Shown here: in pieces, positions 10,087 through 16,068 of the stretch | How the letters are laid out: each line of letters starts with the position of its first letter | How positions within the stretch are numbered: the stretch's first letter is position 1 | From: a virus | DNA: 44,691 bases | Virus record (IMG/VR): IMGVR_UViG_3300009034_000074 | Coordinates: 1-44,691 of that record | Strand: one strand, 5' to 3' | Translations under genes and position numbers: made by a program | Notes under the pieces: model-generated | The model's database searches: none | Told to the model about the DNA's origin: nothing | Seen by the model: only the letters and a program-made list of their open reading frames with translations

Positions 10087-10636
10087 CAGTCTCCCTGAAC
10101 TCCGCCTCTACAGTTTCCTCTGGTATCTGACCATTCTGCTTCTGCTTAGCAAGGCTGATTACTAGCTGAGTGAAAGTAATACTAGGTGGAGCTATCCCAC
10201 CACTTAGCACTCGCTTAAGTACTTCGAGCTGTTGGGGGGTGTAGAACTTCCGCATCTGTCCCAGATACTTCTGCTCCAACTTAGAAAGGTCTAATCCCTG
10301 GACAAACTTCATAAGAACATCAAAGTCCTTCTTGAGAAGCAATCTAACATTACGGAGGAACTCCATGTGAGTGAAGTCAGCCCCAAGCTGTTTACGAATC
10401 TCAGGAAGTTTGGGGCCATCCATCTCTTTGAAGTTTGGGTCTGCTTTACGCCAACGCATCACTGAGCGTTGAGTGATATCTGCTAGCTTAATAGCTTCCC
10501 TAACAGAGAAGCCACAGACCCGATAAGAGAGGTAGAGGGTTTTCTTGCTATCTCCCATCATGTAGGGAAGTACTGACTCGGCAATCAGTACTTCTGTGGG
10601 GGTATCTTGGTTCGCTGGGACTGGGAGTTTTTGCAC
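10079..10636 (-). CDS. terS: Terminase small subunit (DNA-recognition)
   Basis: A 185-residue protein, first gene of the leftward late operon. A helix-turn-helix lies near residues 50-75 (FSVREAIKLADITQRSVMRWRK), followed by a long helical region suited to oligomerisation, as in small terminases that bind the packaging site and load the large subunit. I place the start at GTG 10636, because AGGAGG lies six bases upstream. The upstream in-frame ATG at 10658 falls inside the -10 box of the promoter and cannot be in the mRNA. The leader is therefore only about a dozen bases long. The call is supported by gene order and HTH. Confidence 0.8.
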   Translation of the reverse strand: MQKLPVPANQDTPTEVLIAESVLPYMMGDSKKTLYLSYRVCGFSVREAIKLADITQRSVMRWRKADPNFKEMDGPKLPEIRKQLGADFTHMEFLRNVRLLLKKDFDVLMKFVQGLDLSKLEQKYLGQMRKFYTPQQLEVLKRVLSGGIAPPSITFTQLVISLAKQKQNGQIPEETVEAEFRETDG

Positions 10637-10655
10637 AAAAATCCTCCTACTCTTC

Positions 10656-10684
10656 ATTATACCACATAGTTGCCCCTTTGTCAA
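10656..10684 (-). promoter_or_regulatory. Late-operon promoter, consensus sigma70 type
   Basis: On the minus strand TTGACA (10684-10679), a 17-base spacer ending TATGTGG, then TATAAT (10661-10656). Transcription would begin near 10649, just before the small terminase ribosome site. The TGTG before the -10 is an extended -10 element. It is one of seven such promoters here. Confidence 0.92.
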
Positions 10685-10692
10685 GTCCACCC

Positions 10693-10721
10693 TTGACAGG
10701 AAATCACTTTTGTGGTATAAT
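10693..10721 (+). promoter_or_regulatory. Early promoter, consensus sigma70 type
   Basis: TTGACA (10693-10698), a 17-base spacer ending TTTTGTGG, then TATAAT (10716-10721). It is divergent from the late promoter, and the two -35 boxes are only 8 bases apart. The predicted mRNA 5' end begins near GAGTATATTAAAA at 10729, a segment also found at 21509. Confidence 0.93.
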
Positions 10722-10752
10722 ATAAGGGGAGTATATTAAAAGAGGAGAAACT

Positions 10753-10926
10753 ATGAACACTAATGCCACTGACACACCCGTTTCGTTAAGATGCCATATA
10801 TGTAGGAAGCTAATTACAGTCCAGTACGCATCCTATAGCCGATACTGTAGATACTGTAATAAGACGGTAATCACTTGCTCTCTGTGCTTCAACTTGGAGA
10901 ATGTCAGTTGTGAGGAGACACCATGA
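10753..10926 (+). CDS. 57-residue zinc-ribbon microprotein
   Basis: The frame begins ATG 10753 after AGAGGAGAAACT and ends at a TGA overlapping the next ATG (ATGA). It has CHIC at residues 14-17, CRYC at 32-35 and CSLC at 42-45, spaced as a zinc ribbon. It is the first gene behind the early promoter. The role is unknown; small Cys-pair proteins of phages often bind nucleic acid or host proteins. Confidence 0.75.
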   Translation: MNTNATDTPVSLRCHICRKLITVQYASYSRYCRYCNKTVITCSLCFNLENVSCEETP

Positions 10927-11339
10927 TAATCGCTGTTTCTTGGTGCAGACGACTCACTAAGTGTGCTTATTGTGGAGAGCATATCAAGCCTGCTACACCA
11001 ATGCTAGTGAAGCGGGTCTGGAGTAAGAGGAGAAAGCGGCAGTATCAGTTCCATTATCATATCACTTGTTGGCTAAAGGAAGCATTGGGGTATCTTGAAG
11101 CTCATCCCTATGAAGCCCAACCACCAGCTAGACCAAAGCTTGACTTGACAGATGAGCAGAGGGAACAGCGGAGGAAGCTAATAGCCAAGCGCCACTCCAT
11201 AAGACAACGAATCCGCAGATGGGAAGATAGTGACAGTAATAAAGCCCCTCAGAAGATAAAGGGGCTGATAGAGAAGGAGCTGACAATTATCAAGAAGATT
11301 CAGGAACTTGGAGGAGTTCCAAAGGGGTGGAAGGAGTAA
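10923..11339 (+). CDS. Hypothetical zinc-binding protein with charged helical tail
   Basis: 138 residues. CAYC (residues 14-17) and HYHITCW (about 44-50) make a Cys2-His-Cys type zinc site in the N-terminal half. The C-terminal half is Arg/Lys/Glu-rich and helical (a DEQREQRRKLIAKR segment). It overlaps its upstream neighbour by ATGA and its downstream neighbour by TAATG, so it is part of a coupled operon. The function is not recognised. Confidence 0.75.
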   Translation: MIIAVSWCRRLTKCAYCGEHIKPATPMLVKRVWSKRRKRQYQFHYHITCWLKEALGYLEAHPYEAQPPARPKLDLTDEQREQRRKLIAKRHSIRQRIRRWEDSDSNKAPQKIKGLIEKELTIIKKIQELGGVPKGWKE

Positions 11340-11572
11340 TGGACTACACAGAGGTATTCAAAGCAGCCAAAGACATCAAAGATGAGAAGAATCCAGTTTA
11401 TGGCTCTGTGTGGGATACTTGGCTTATTACCACTCTCCTTGATATCTCAACTGCTAAGGCACTGAGGTCAAGAATGCACTACCAGCGTGGAGACTTCCCT
11501 GATGCCATCGAAGAAGCTTTAGACGCTATAAACTACTTGAACAAGGCAGTTCAGAGGTTAACACAAGAGTGA
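11339..11572 (+). CDS. Small helical protein, possibly Nmad1/DUF1599-like
   Basis: 77 residues from the ATG in TAATG, with AAGGAG just upstream; a longer in-frame start at 11327 is less likely. The pattern KNPVYGSVWDTW, then RSRMHY, then DAIEEALDAINYL resembles the short helical domain annotated as nucleotide-modification-associated domain 1 in phages (Lys-x-Tyr-Gly, then a conserved D-x-x-x-D-x-x-N-Y helix). That match is from memory and tentative. Confidence 0.7.
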   Translation: MDYTEVFKAAKDIKDEKNPVYGSVWDTWLITTLLDISTAKALRSRMHYQRGDFPDAIEEALDAINYLNKAVQRLTQE

Positions 11573-11733
11573 AGTACTTAACCTATCTTCTTCCCGAGTG
11601 CTGTCCAAGGTGTGGTAAGGAGTTCGATTTACTTCTTAAGATTGGACAACTGGTAGCTAAGGGAAGACACTGTGGGAGCACTTGGATTAAGAGAATCAGC
11701 CCCAGTGAGTATGATAAAATTACCAGAAAATAA
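11569..11733 (+). CDS. 54-residue Cys-motif microprotein
   Basis: GTG start overlapping the previous stop (GTGA); it ends TAA just before the ribosome site of the next gene. CCPRCG sits at residues 11-16 and a further Cys at 35 with His34, a possible small zinc site. There is no strong ribosome site, so translation probably depends on coupling. The function is unknown. Confidence 0.55.
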   Translation: MKYLTYLLPECCPRCGKEFDLLLKIGQLVAKGRHCGSTWIKRISPSEYDKITRK

Positions 11734-11743
11734 GGAGGAAGTA

Positions 11744-11998
11744 ATGGAAGAACTAGAGGCCAGAGTCACCAAGCTTGAGAGATACATCCAGTGGTTTGAG
11801 TATGCACTGTTTGGAGATGAGTACACAGATGTTCACTTTGAGGAGCATCAAAGACTTAAAGATACAGTAAGTTCTCACAAAGCATCTATCACTAGTCAAG
11901 CTTTGGGGATAACCAAGCTGAAAGCTCAAGTGAAGTCTCTCCGCCAAACTATTATCAAACTCCACTCTGATGGCCCAGTCCATCCACTCATAGAGTGA
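11744..11998 (+). CDS. 84-residue coiled-coil protein
   Basis: ATG 11744 follows AAGGAGGAAGTA at ideal spacing; an in-frame upstream start at 11672 would overlap the previous gene and is not favoured. Two heptad-rich segments (LEARVTKLERYIQWFEYAL and ITKLKAQVKSLRQTIIKL) suggest an oligomer. It is the last gene before the non-coding regulatory island. The function is unknown. Confidence 0.7.
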   Translation: MEELEARVTKLERYIQWFEYALFGDEYTDVHFEEHQRLKDTVSSHKASITSQALGITKLKAQVKSLRQTIIKLHSDGPVHPLIE

Positions 11999-12114
11999 AG
12001 AATCCCCAGAAAAATAATTTTTGCGAGAGGATATAGAAAAACCCTTTTCGCTCACCAAAAGGTAGACCCCGTACCCTCGAACTTGACATAACATAGACCA
12101 GGAGGCAGAGGAGG

Positions 12115-12140
12115 GGAACTAATGTTCGGAACTAATGTTC
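12115..12140. promoter_or_regulatory. Tandem 13-bp dyads, GAAC-N4-GTTC operator candidate
   Basis: The 13-mer GGAACTAATGTTC occurs twice with no gap (12115-12127 and 12128-12140). Each copy contains the inverted repeat GAAC-TAAT-GTTC, the form of the LexA/SOS box known in Bacillus and Actinobacteria. The repetition and symmetry are seen in the sequence; LexA binding is inference. Confidence 0.6.
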
Positions 12141-12158
12141 TATGGTCTGCTTGCCTCA
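12138..12158. repeat. 21-bp direct repeat, copy 1
   Basis: Reads TTCTATGGTCTG-C-TTGCCTCA and matches 12943-12963 at 20 of 21 positions in the same orientation. It overlaps the end of the tandem dyads by 3 bases. The two copies flank the leftward gene at 12417-12929. Confidence 0.7.
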
Positions 12159-12378
12159 CGAGCAAGTGTCAATACATCAGGCGAGGCGAGCGACCCATAG
12201 ACGATGATCTATATGAGAGGTGGAATCAAGGGTCTAGGTAGGGTTTGGGCAAATCGTTTCTAACGCACCCAGGAGCACCATAACAGGTTTTGTGTTTTAC
12301 CACTTTACATAATACCATCAGAAATAACTAACTGTCAAATGGATGCATTTAAATATGTCTATATGTTAGATGGAACAG

Positions 12379-12409
12379 AAGGGCAGAGGTGGCAACATCC
12401 CCTGCCCTT
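12379..12409 (-). terminator. Terminator-like hairpin after the 12417-12929 gene
   Basis: AAGGGCAG (12379-12386) pairs perfectly with CTGCCCTT (12402-12409) across a 15-base loop, starting a few bases beyond the leftward gene's stop. No clear U-tract follows on the minus strand, so intrinsic termination is only probable. It may also stop readthrough from the rightward genes. Confidence 0.45.
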
Positions 12410-12416
12410 GTTCTCG

Positions 12417-12929
12417 TTATGCCTGGGGTTGTAGTAACCCCTCTGCCAACACTCGTTTCTTGACCGCAACCTTGACTTGGTAGGTCTTGTTTCCCCTCTT
12501 GGATAGGTCAGGGATTGCTTGGGCGACTTCGAATTCTTTGCGTTCCTCTGGGGTTGCGAATTGCTCAAACATCTCGCCAAGACTCATCCCGTGCTCAGCC
12601 TTCGTGCGGCCAGCACCACCACCGCCACCACCGCCACCTTTTCTGACCCTAGACCCTTTGGTCGAAAAGGCGTTGGCCTCTACCTTGTAGGTGAAGGATG
12701 TTATCCCCACCTCAGCCAGATCCTCCTTGAACTTATCCGCCACCTTGAGGACGGCCTTCTGTAAGGCTTCATACACTTCGGTGTGGAGGGCAGTCAGTTC
12801 TGCCTTGCGACCTTTCTCCTCCTCATCTGACAGGGCTTTTATCTGCCGTGATATCTGGGTGATCGCCTTAACATCACCTTTAGCGAAAGCCTCTTGACCC
12901 TGCGCAATGAGTTCCTGCATTGTAGGCAC
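12417..12929 (-). CDS. Hypothetical two-domain protein with poly-glycine linker
   Basis: 170 residues from GTG 12929, behind AAGGGGGTGATGAA. Three parts are visible: a helical, Glu/Lys/Ala-rich N-terminal region (residues 1-75), a short mixed segment, an eight-glycine linker (about residues 98-105), then a compact C-terminal domain containing GMSLGEMFEQFATPEERK and the basic segment KTYQVKVAVKKR. The plan (oligomerising coil, flexible linker, basic end domain) resembles nucleoid-type DNA-binding proteins, but no family is recognised. It has its own promoter and a hairpin-bearing leader. It lies leftward inside an otherwise rightward early region, which suggests an early regulator. Confidence 0.75.
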   Translation of the reverse strand: MPTMQELIAQGQEAFAKGDVKAITQISRQIKALSDEEEKGRKAELTALHTEVYEALQKAVLKVADKFKEDLAEVGITSFTYKVEANAFSTKGSRVRKGGGGGGGGAGRTKAEHGMSLGEMFEQFATPEERKEFEVAQAIPDLSKRGNKTYQVKVAVKKRVLAEGLLQPQA

Positions 12930-12942
12930 TTCATCACCCCCT

Positions 12943-12967
12943 TTCTATGGTCTGGTTGCCTCAGACC
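12943..12967 (-). repeat. 21-bp direct repeat copy 2 with 5' UTR hairpin
   Basis: 12943-12963 matches 12138-12158 at 20 of 21 positions. Here it overlaps a stem GGTCTG (12949-12954) / CAGACC (12962-12967) with a 7-base loop. It lies between the promoter at 12986 and the ribosome site of the leftward gene, so it would be in the mRNA leader. Confidence 0.65.
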
Positions 12968-12985
12968 CTAATCAATCCTACCTAT

Positions 12986-13014
12986 ATTATACCACACTTT
13001 TGACCCCAGCAACC
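12986..13014 (-). promoter_or_regulatory. Leftward promoter with TGTGG-TATAAT and weak -35
   Basis: TATAAT at 12991-12986 on the minus strand, preceded by GTGTGG as in the other promoters. At 17-base spacing the -35 is GGTTGC; TTGCTG lies at 15 bases. It would rely on the extended -10 or an activator. It serves the 12417-12929 gene. Confidence 0.7.
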
Positions 13015-13171
13015 ATCGAATTTCATCTATATGAGAAATTTTAAGGTATCTTATGTCAAGTTCCAGGTGTGTATATACACAATACCGATGACAAGATGAT
13101 GACAAGAGGCGAGTACTTTACATAATGCAGGCGTGCGAGTTAGGCGAATGGGCGAATGTTAGTTGATGGGT
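13015..13171. other. Intergenic stretch with 14-bp perfect palindrome
   Basis: The 157 bp between two leftward units hold the perfect palindrome TGTGTATATACACA (13068-13081), a good operator candidate. The 12-mer ACTTTACATAAT (near 13113) also occurs near 12302. No reading frame is supported. Confidence 0.55.
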
Positions 13172-13390
13172 TCAACTACGCACCATCAGGCGAGCAACCT
13201 CAGCAGGCGAGCGATTGATTGTGCCTTGCATACAGTTAGTAGGCGTCTCCCCCCTGCTTCGGTGCTCACGCTCCTCAGGCGAGTGATATGCTTGATATGC
13301 ACGACACTGACCCTGCCAGTTCTGAGGGCATCCTACACAGACCTCATCTTGTACACGACCCCACGCTTTGTTAAGAACCCTAGGAGCCAC
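13172..13390 (-). CDS. 72-residue Cys-motif protein
   Basis: GTG 13390 follows AGGAGGTGAGGAACTA and lies just downstream of a consensus promoter, so the frame on this strand is the real one despite an overlapping plus-strand frame. CVGC at about residues 18-21, a Cys at about 29 and a Cys at about 53 may bind zinc. The start MAPRVLNKAWGRVQ is basic. The C-terminus SPAEVARLMVRS is helical. The function is unknown; it is probably an early regulatory or host-interacting protein. Confidence 0.72.
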   Translation of the reverse strand: MAPRVLNKAWGRVQDEVCVGCPQNWQGQCRAYQAYHSPEEREHRSRGETPTNCMQGTINRSPAEVARLMVRS

Positions 13391-13416
13391 TAGTTCCTCA
13401 CCTCCTCTCCACCTAT

Positions 13417-13445
13417 ATTATACCACAATTAGTTGAAATTGTCAA
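13417..13445 (-). promoter_or_regulatory. Leftward consensus promoter
   Basis: TTGACA (13445-13440), a 17-base spacer ending AATTGTGG, TATAAT (13422-13417). The -35 box overlaps the stop codon of the gene upstream. It drives the 13172-13390 gene. Confidence 0.92.
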
Positions 13446-13672
13446 CCCTTTGCTTTTGCTTCCAACATCTCAACGATGCTTTCCAACATAGGTATTGTCT
13501 TTGTCTCAAGGAAGTTAGCGAGAAAGTTACAGTGTTCTGGTGGTATCTTGCCCATTTCCACGGACTCCCAACCTCGCTTCATCAAGCGCCTGTTCATATC
13601 TAGCATTTGCAAGAGGCGACCAGCGCCTGAATAATCTGGTGGGTGGGCTTTGAGGAAATCTCGCTTGTTCAT
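13442..13672 (-). CDS. 76-residue helical hypothetical protein
   Basis: ATG 13672 follows GGAGGTATA directly behind a consensus promoter; an upstream in-frame start lies within the promoter and is excluded. The N-terminus MNKRDFLKAHPPDYSGAGR is followed by helices rich in Met, Leu and Glu ending MLESIVEMLEAKAKG. There is one Cys (in PPEHCNFLANF). No family is recognised. It is the first gene of the leftward island. Confidence 0.75.
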   Translation of the reverse strand: MNKRDFLKAHPPDYSGAGRLLQMLDMNRRLMKRGWESVEMGKIPPEHCNFLANFLETKTIPMLESIVEMLEAKAKG

Positions 13673-13688
13673 TATACCTCCACTTATA

Positions 13689-13717
13689 ATTATACCACAA
13701 AAGCAGGCGATTGTCAA
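13689..13717 (-). promoter_or_regulatory. Leftward consensus promoter
   Basis: TTGACA (13717-13712), a 17-base spacer ending TTTTGTGG, TATAAT (13694-13689). It drives the 13442-13672 gene, with a leader of about 10-15 bases holding only the ribosome site. Confidence 0.92.
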
Positions 13718-13787
13718 ATCCCCTCAGTTGAAGTGGTCAACCCAAGCAATCCTGTTGATGCTTTCAACCGATGAGCGGAGCAAACCC

Positions 13788-13816
13788 TTGACAAACAGGA
13801 ACTTTTGTGGTATAAT
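13788..13816 (+). promoter_or_regulatory. Rightward consensus promoter of the main early operon
   Basis: TTGACA (13788-13793), a 17-base spacer ending TTTTGTGG, TATAAT (13811-13816). It is divergent from the promoter at 13689-13717; the -35 boxes are about 70 bp apart. Confidence 0.93.
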
Positions 13817-13847
13817 AGTAGTGAGGTCAAAGGGGAGTGAGAAAGGA

Positions 13848-13946
13848 ATGACCGTTCTGGAGTTCGTTCGAGATGAAGGAGGTGAACTAGGTGGATATAG
13901 AGTTCTATCCCGACTTATCAGCACCAGGCTGGGAGAAGGCCACTAA
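13848..13946 (+). CDS. Possible 32-residue leader peptide
   Basis: ATG 13848 follows GAGAAAGGA and is the first start behind the promoter. It encodes MTVLEFVRDEGGELGG and a basic tail. It overlaps the start of the next gene by 56 bp in another frame and contains that gene's AGGAGGTGA ribosome site. It may therefore be a leader that controls or couples translation rather than a functional protein. Confidence 0.4.
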   Translation: MTVLEFVRDEGGELGGYRVLSRLISTRLGEGH

Positions 13947-14103
13947 GGAAGGGTGCTCGTGTGAGCCGCCAGAGGGCGAGTCCCCCGAACTGCTCATAGA
14001 GGCAGTAGTGATGGCATCTCCAGGGCTCAGCAGCCCCACCATCCGCTTTGAGCGAGTGGGGTGTTATCACTGTGGTAAAGTCCTAGCCGTCCATCCTGAC
14101 TAG
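13891..14103 (+). CDS. 70-residue Cys-rich hypothetical protein
   Basis: GTG 13891 follows AAGGAGGTGAACTAG. CSC at residues 22-24 and CYHCGK near residues 58-63 may form a zinc site. The acidic N-terminus VDIEFYPDLSAPGWEK contrasts with the basic C-terminus. It is the first full gene of the long early operon. The function is not recognised. Confidence 0.65.
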   Translation: MDIEFYPDLSAPGWEKATKEGCSCEPPEGESPELLIEAVVMASPGLSSPTIRFERVGCYHCGKVLAVHPD

Positions 14104-14148
14104 CACCACTGAGCGGAGCGAAGCGGCAATCATTCTTAGGAGGTTACT

Positions 14149-14361
14149 ATGGAGCCAAAAAGGAAGCTAATCGAAGTTAAGGTGATCGTCTTGAAAAGTA
14201 TAGTGGACGACTTGCGAGACGATGAGTCGATCTACATCCCACCAGGTACGACTGATGAGCAGCTAGCCTCAGTGATGGTCAATGAGATACTTGACAGATA
14301 TCTCAACTGGGAATACCTTATCCTAGATGATATTGAGGCCGCTCTCCACGAGAATATCTAG
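14149..14361 (+). CDS. 70-residue acidic hypothetical protein
   Basis: ATG 14149 follows TTAGGAGGTTACT. Many Asp and Glu residues (DDLRDDESIYIPPGTTDEQ) and a helical end. It has no Cys motif, unlike its neighbours. Its net negative charge could suit DNA mimicry or a protein-binding role, but nothing specific is recognised. Confidence 0.7.
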   Translation: MEPKRKLIEVKVIVLKSIVDDLRDDESIYIPPGTTDEQLASVMVNEILDRYLNWEYLILDDIEAALHENI

Positions 14362-14379
14362 GGGGCAACGGAGATTACT

Positions 14380-14697
14380 ATGGTAAAACTAGGCGACTTA
14401 TCACCTGATGACCCAGCAGTGATGGTGTCTCCGAGTGAGGAGTGGAAGATTATGATGATGAAGCAACTTCGCAAGCAGTTGTTGCGAGACAAGTGTCTCC
14501 GTGCTCTCAAGCGAAGGCACTGGCAAGCGATACTGGATTGCGCTAACATAGGTATATCTCCACTGCCCGCTTGTATAGGTAAGTTCGTCCCCAGCAGCGG
14601 CAGAACTGGAGGGTGTAGTTACTACCTTAAGAAGAAAGACGCTACCTGCCAAGCGTGCACTATCATCACAAAGTTATGGGAGGTATTAGATGAGTGA
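14380..14697 (+). CDS. Cys-motif protein, distant member of the local KWE/CxxC family
   Basis: 105 residues; ATG 14380 after GGAGATTACT. The second half follows the plan of the 15488 and 17202 genes: a helix with HWQAIL in place of KWExIV, then spaced Cys residues and CQACTI near the end. The N-terminal half is helical and basic (MMMKQLRKQLLRDK). It is probably a zinc-binding accessory protein. The family link is by pattern, not alignment score. Confidence 0.65.
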   Translation: MVKLGDLSPDDPAVMVSPSEEWKIMMMKQLRKQLLRDKCLRALKRRHWQAILDCANIGISPLPACIGKFVPSSGRTGGCSYYLKKKDATCQACTIITKLWEVLDE

Positions 14698-15094
14698 GAA
14701 AGAAGATATCCTACGACGCTACGAACATGAAGTCAAGAACCATGCTGCTAACCTAGCCAACGACATACTCGCTGACCCATACTGCTTTCACTTAGACAGG
14801 CACACTCACGAGTTCAGGTGTCGGGTCAAGAGTGCTCGTGAGCGAAGGGAGCGGCGGCTGGCTAAGTTGGAGACAGTCAAGATTAGCCGAAGGCATCTGC
14901 AAGTGCTCACTGACTGGTTCGTGAGGGCAGTCAAAGGCTATGACCAGACGAACAAGTCAGCATATGATGTGCTGGGGCGTAATCCTGCTTGCTTTACAAG
15001 TGGGTGTAGCGTAGCGGTTGCATCTATGTTCCCAGAGAGTAAGTTATGTCAGGCTTGCCAAGCCATCAAGCCACTGCTCAAGGATGACTGCTAA
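14690..15094 (+). CDS. Cys-motif protein with basic helical domain
   Basis: 134 residues, start overlapping the previous gene by 8 bp. Residues 1-60 are a charged helix pair (SARERRERRLAKLE). The rest has DWFVRAVKGY followed by CFTSGC and CQACQAI, the same late CQAC seen in the gene just upstream. The two look like tandem duplicates. The stop overlaps the next ATG (TAATG). The function is unknown. Confidence 0.65.
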   Translation: MSEKEDILRRYEHEVKNHAANLANDILADPYCFHLDRHTHEFRCRVKSARERRERRLAKLETVKISRRHLQVLTDWFVRAVKGYDQTNKSAYDVLGRNPACFTSGCSVAVASMFPESKLCQACQAIKPLLKDDC

Positions 15095-15174
15095 TGGACG
15101 CACTCACGTTTCTCATCTTGACCTGCATAGCAGCCATTGTTCTGCTAGCTGATGCACTGGCCAATGAACTGTGA
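15094..15174 (+). CDS. 26-residue single-membrane-span microprotein
   Basis: ATG within TAATG of the upstream gene; the stop TGA falls 51 bases before the next AGGAGG-led start. MDALTFLILTCIAAIVLLAD is almost wholly hydrophobic with one acidic residue at each end, so a single membrane span is likely. It is one of six such tiny frames in this operon. Confidence 0.5.
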   Translation: MDALTFLILTCIAAIVLLADALANEL

Positions 15175-15224
15175 AGCAATCTGACTGGCGAGCAGAGTGG
15201 GCGAGAAAGAAAAGGAGGCCAGCA

Positions 15225-15488
15225 ATGTCTGCTTCTCGCATGACTGGCGAGCGGATAGTAACCATCTCATTCAAGTGTACTGGACTCCAAGCCGCTCATC
15301 TAGAGGATGCCATTGACGACTTCTATGAGGCTAATGAGGTCTTCGAAGAATGGGTGGAGACTGGTGGTCTGCTAACCGATACTACTAGTGGTGTCAGGCT
15401 AGCATTCTTCTCTGAGTACCTGGGTAATCTAGCAGGAGCAGCCCTGGCTCAGAAGAGGTTAGGGTATCAGATTAAGAAGGAGGAGTAA
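15225..15488 (+). CDS. 87-residue hypothetical protein
   Basis: ATG 15225 lies five bases after AAAGGAGGCCAGCA, much better than the in-frame GTG at 15171, which has no ribosome site but overlaps the previous stop. MTGERIVTISFKCTGLQAAH is followed by an acidic helix (DDFYEANEVFEEWVE) and a hydrophobic end. No family is recognised. If the GTG is used, 18 basic residues are added. Confidence 0.65.
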   Translation: MSASRMTGERIVTISFKCTGLQAAHLEDAIDDFYEANEVFEEWVETGGLLTDTTSGVRLAFFSEYLGNLAGAALAQKRLGYQIKKEE

Positions 15489-15790
15489 TGAAGGACTGGC
15501 TAGATGTGTTCGATGGGATTAGAATGTCCGTTGAGCACAGTACCGACTGGGAGGAAGGACTCAAGGCTACTATCCAGAAATGGGAGATAATAGTAGAGGG
15601 ACAGGGGCTTGTTCCAACTGGAACACAGTGTGGGCTATGTATAGTGGCAGAGAATCGAGATGAGTCCTGCTATGAGTGTTACGAGTTCTTGGGACTCAGC
15701 TATATTACAATCAGCTCTTGCCCCCCACCAGACTGGACTAGCGAAGAGACCCTAGCCTTCCTGAAGAAACGATTACTGGAGGTAGAGTGA
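15488..15790 (+). CDS. KWExIV/CxxC zinc-motif family protein, copy A
   Basis: 100 residues; ATG within TAATG, preceded by AAGGAGGAG. The order is an acidic N-terminus, EEGLKATIQKWEIIVEGQG (about residues 18-36), CGLCIV, CYECYEF, and an end helix SEETLAFLKKRLLEVE. It aligns well with the 17202 gene (KWEQIVRGEG, CGVCIV, CNDCF, DEETLARLKRCLEAE), so the two are paralogues. The pattern K-W-E-x-I, G-x-G, then C-x-x-C pairs is shared by many uncharacterised phage proteins, probably zinc-binding. Confidence 0.75.
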   Translation: MKDWLDVFDGIRMSVEHSTDWEEGLKATIQKWEIIVEGQGLVPTGTQCGLCIVAENRDESCYECYEFLGLSYITISSCPPPDWTSEETLAFLKKRLLEVE

Positions 15791-16068
15791 TGAAAGACTC
15801 ATATGACAGAAGCCATAAGCTAGATGAGGAGTTTGCTGGCCATCACTTCATTGACTGCGGGTGTGGCTCTCAGGTACATCTCATTGATACTATGAACATG
15901 GACACTGTGAAGTCTGAGTGCTTTGTCCTCTTCTGGTATGACTCCGAAGACAAGATATTGAAAGCCGTTCAGCACATGGGACTCAATATGATAGGGATGG
16001 AGCAACTCGCAGAGATGATGGCTAGGATTCTGGAGGGCTCTGTAGCAAGCCTAATGGGAGGTGAGTGA
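15790..16068 (+). CDS. 92-residue hypothetical protein with CGCG motif
   Basis: ATG in TGATG after GGAGGTAGAG; a GTG one codon earlier is possible. FIDCGCGSQVHLIDTMNMDT sits in the N-terminal third, and a Met-rich amphipathic helix follows. Paired Cys and nearby His residues may hold a metal. Its stop overlaps the next ATG. The function is unknown. Confidence 0.65.
   Translation: MKDSYDRSHKLDEEFAGHHFIDCGCGSQVHLIDTMNMDTVKSECFVLFWYDSEDKILKAVQHMGLNMIGMEQLAEMMARILEGSVASLMGGE

Larger units (their letters stand above)
11999..12416. other. 418-bp non-coding regulatory stretch
   Basis: No convincing reading frame on either strand. It contains a tandem GAAC-N4-GTTC dyad pair (12115-12140), one copy of a 21-bp direct repeat (12138-12158), a small hairpin with CTTGC/GCAAG arms (about 12150-12166) and, at its right end, a terminator-like stem for the leftward gene. 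A lone TTGACA at about 12084 has no matching -10. The stretch could carry an operator cluster, a small RNA or an origin. Confidence 0.6.

Noticed and set aside
12084-12172. Two isolated TTGACA boxes (near 12084 on plus, 12172-12167 on minus)
   Set aside because: No TATAAT-like hexamer at 15-19 bases in either case, unlike the seven accepted promoters.
12487-12897. Plus-strand frames with poly-Pro or poly-Thr over the 12417-12929 gene
   Set aside because: They are the antisense reading of the glycine linker; the minus-strand frame has the promoter and ribosome site.
13163-13393. 76-codon plus-strand frame
   Set aside because: The opposite strand has a consensus promoter, AGGAGGTGAGG and a Cys-motif protein over the same interval; this frame has neither.
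12179-13710. Recurrent AGGCGAG words suggesting a CRISPR or iteron array
   Set aside because: The copies are short, unevenly spaced and partly inside codons of the 13172-13390 gene; no regular repeat-spacer unit exists.
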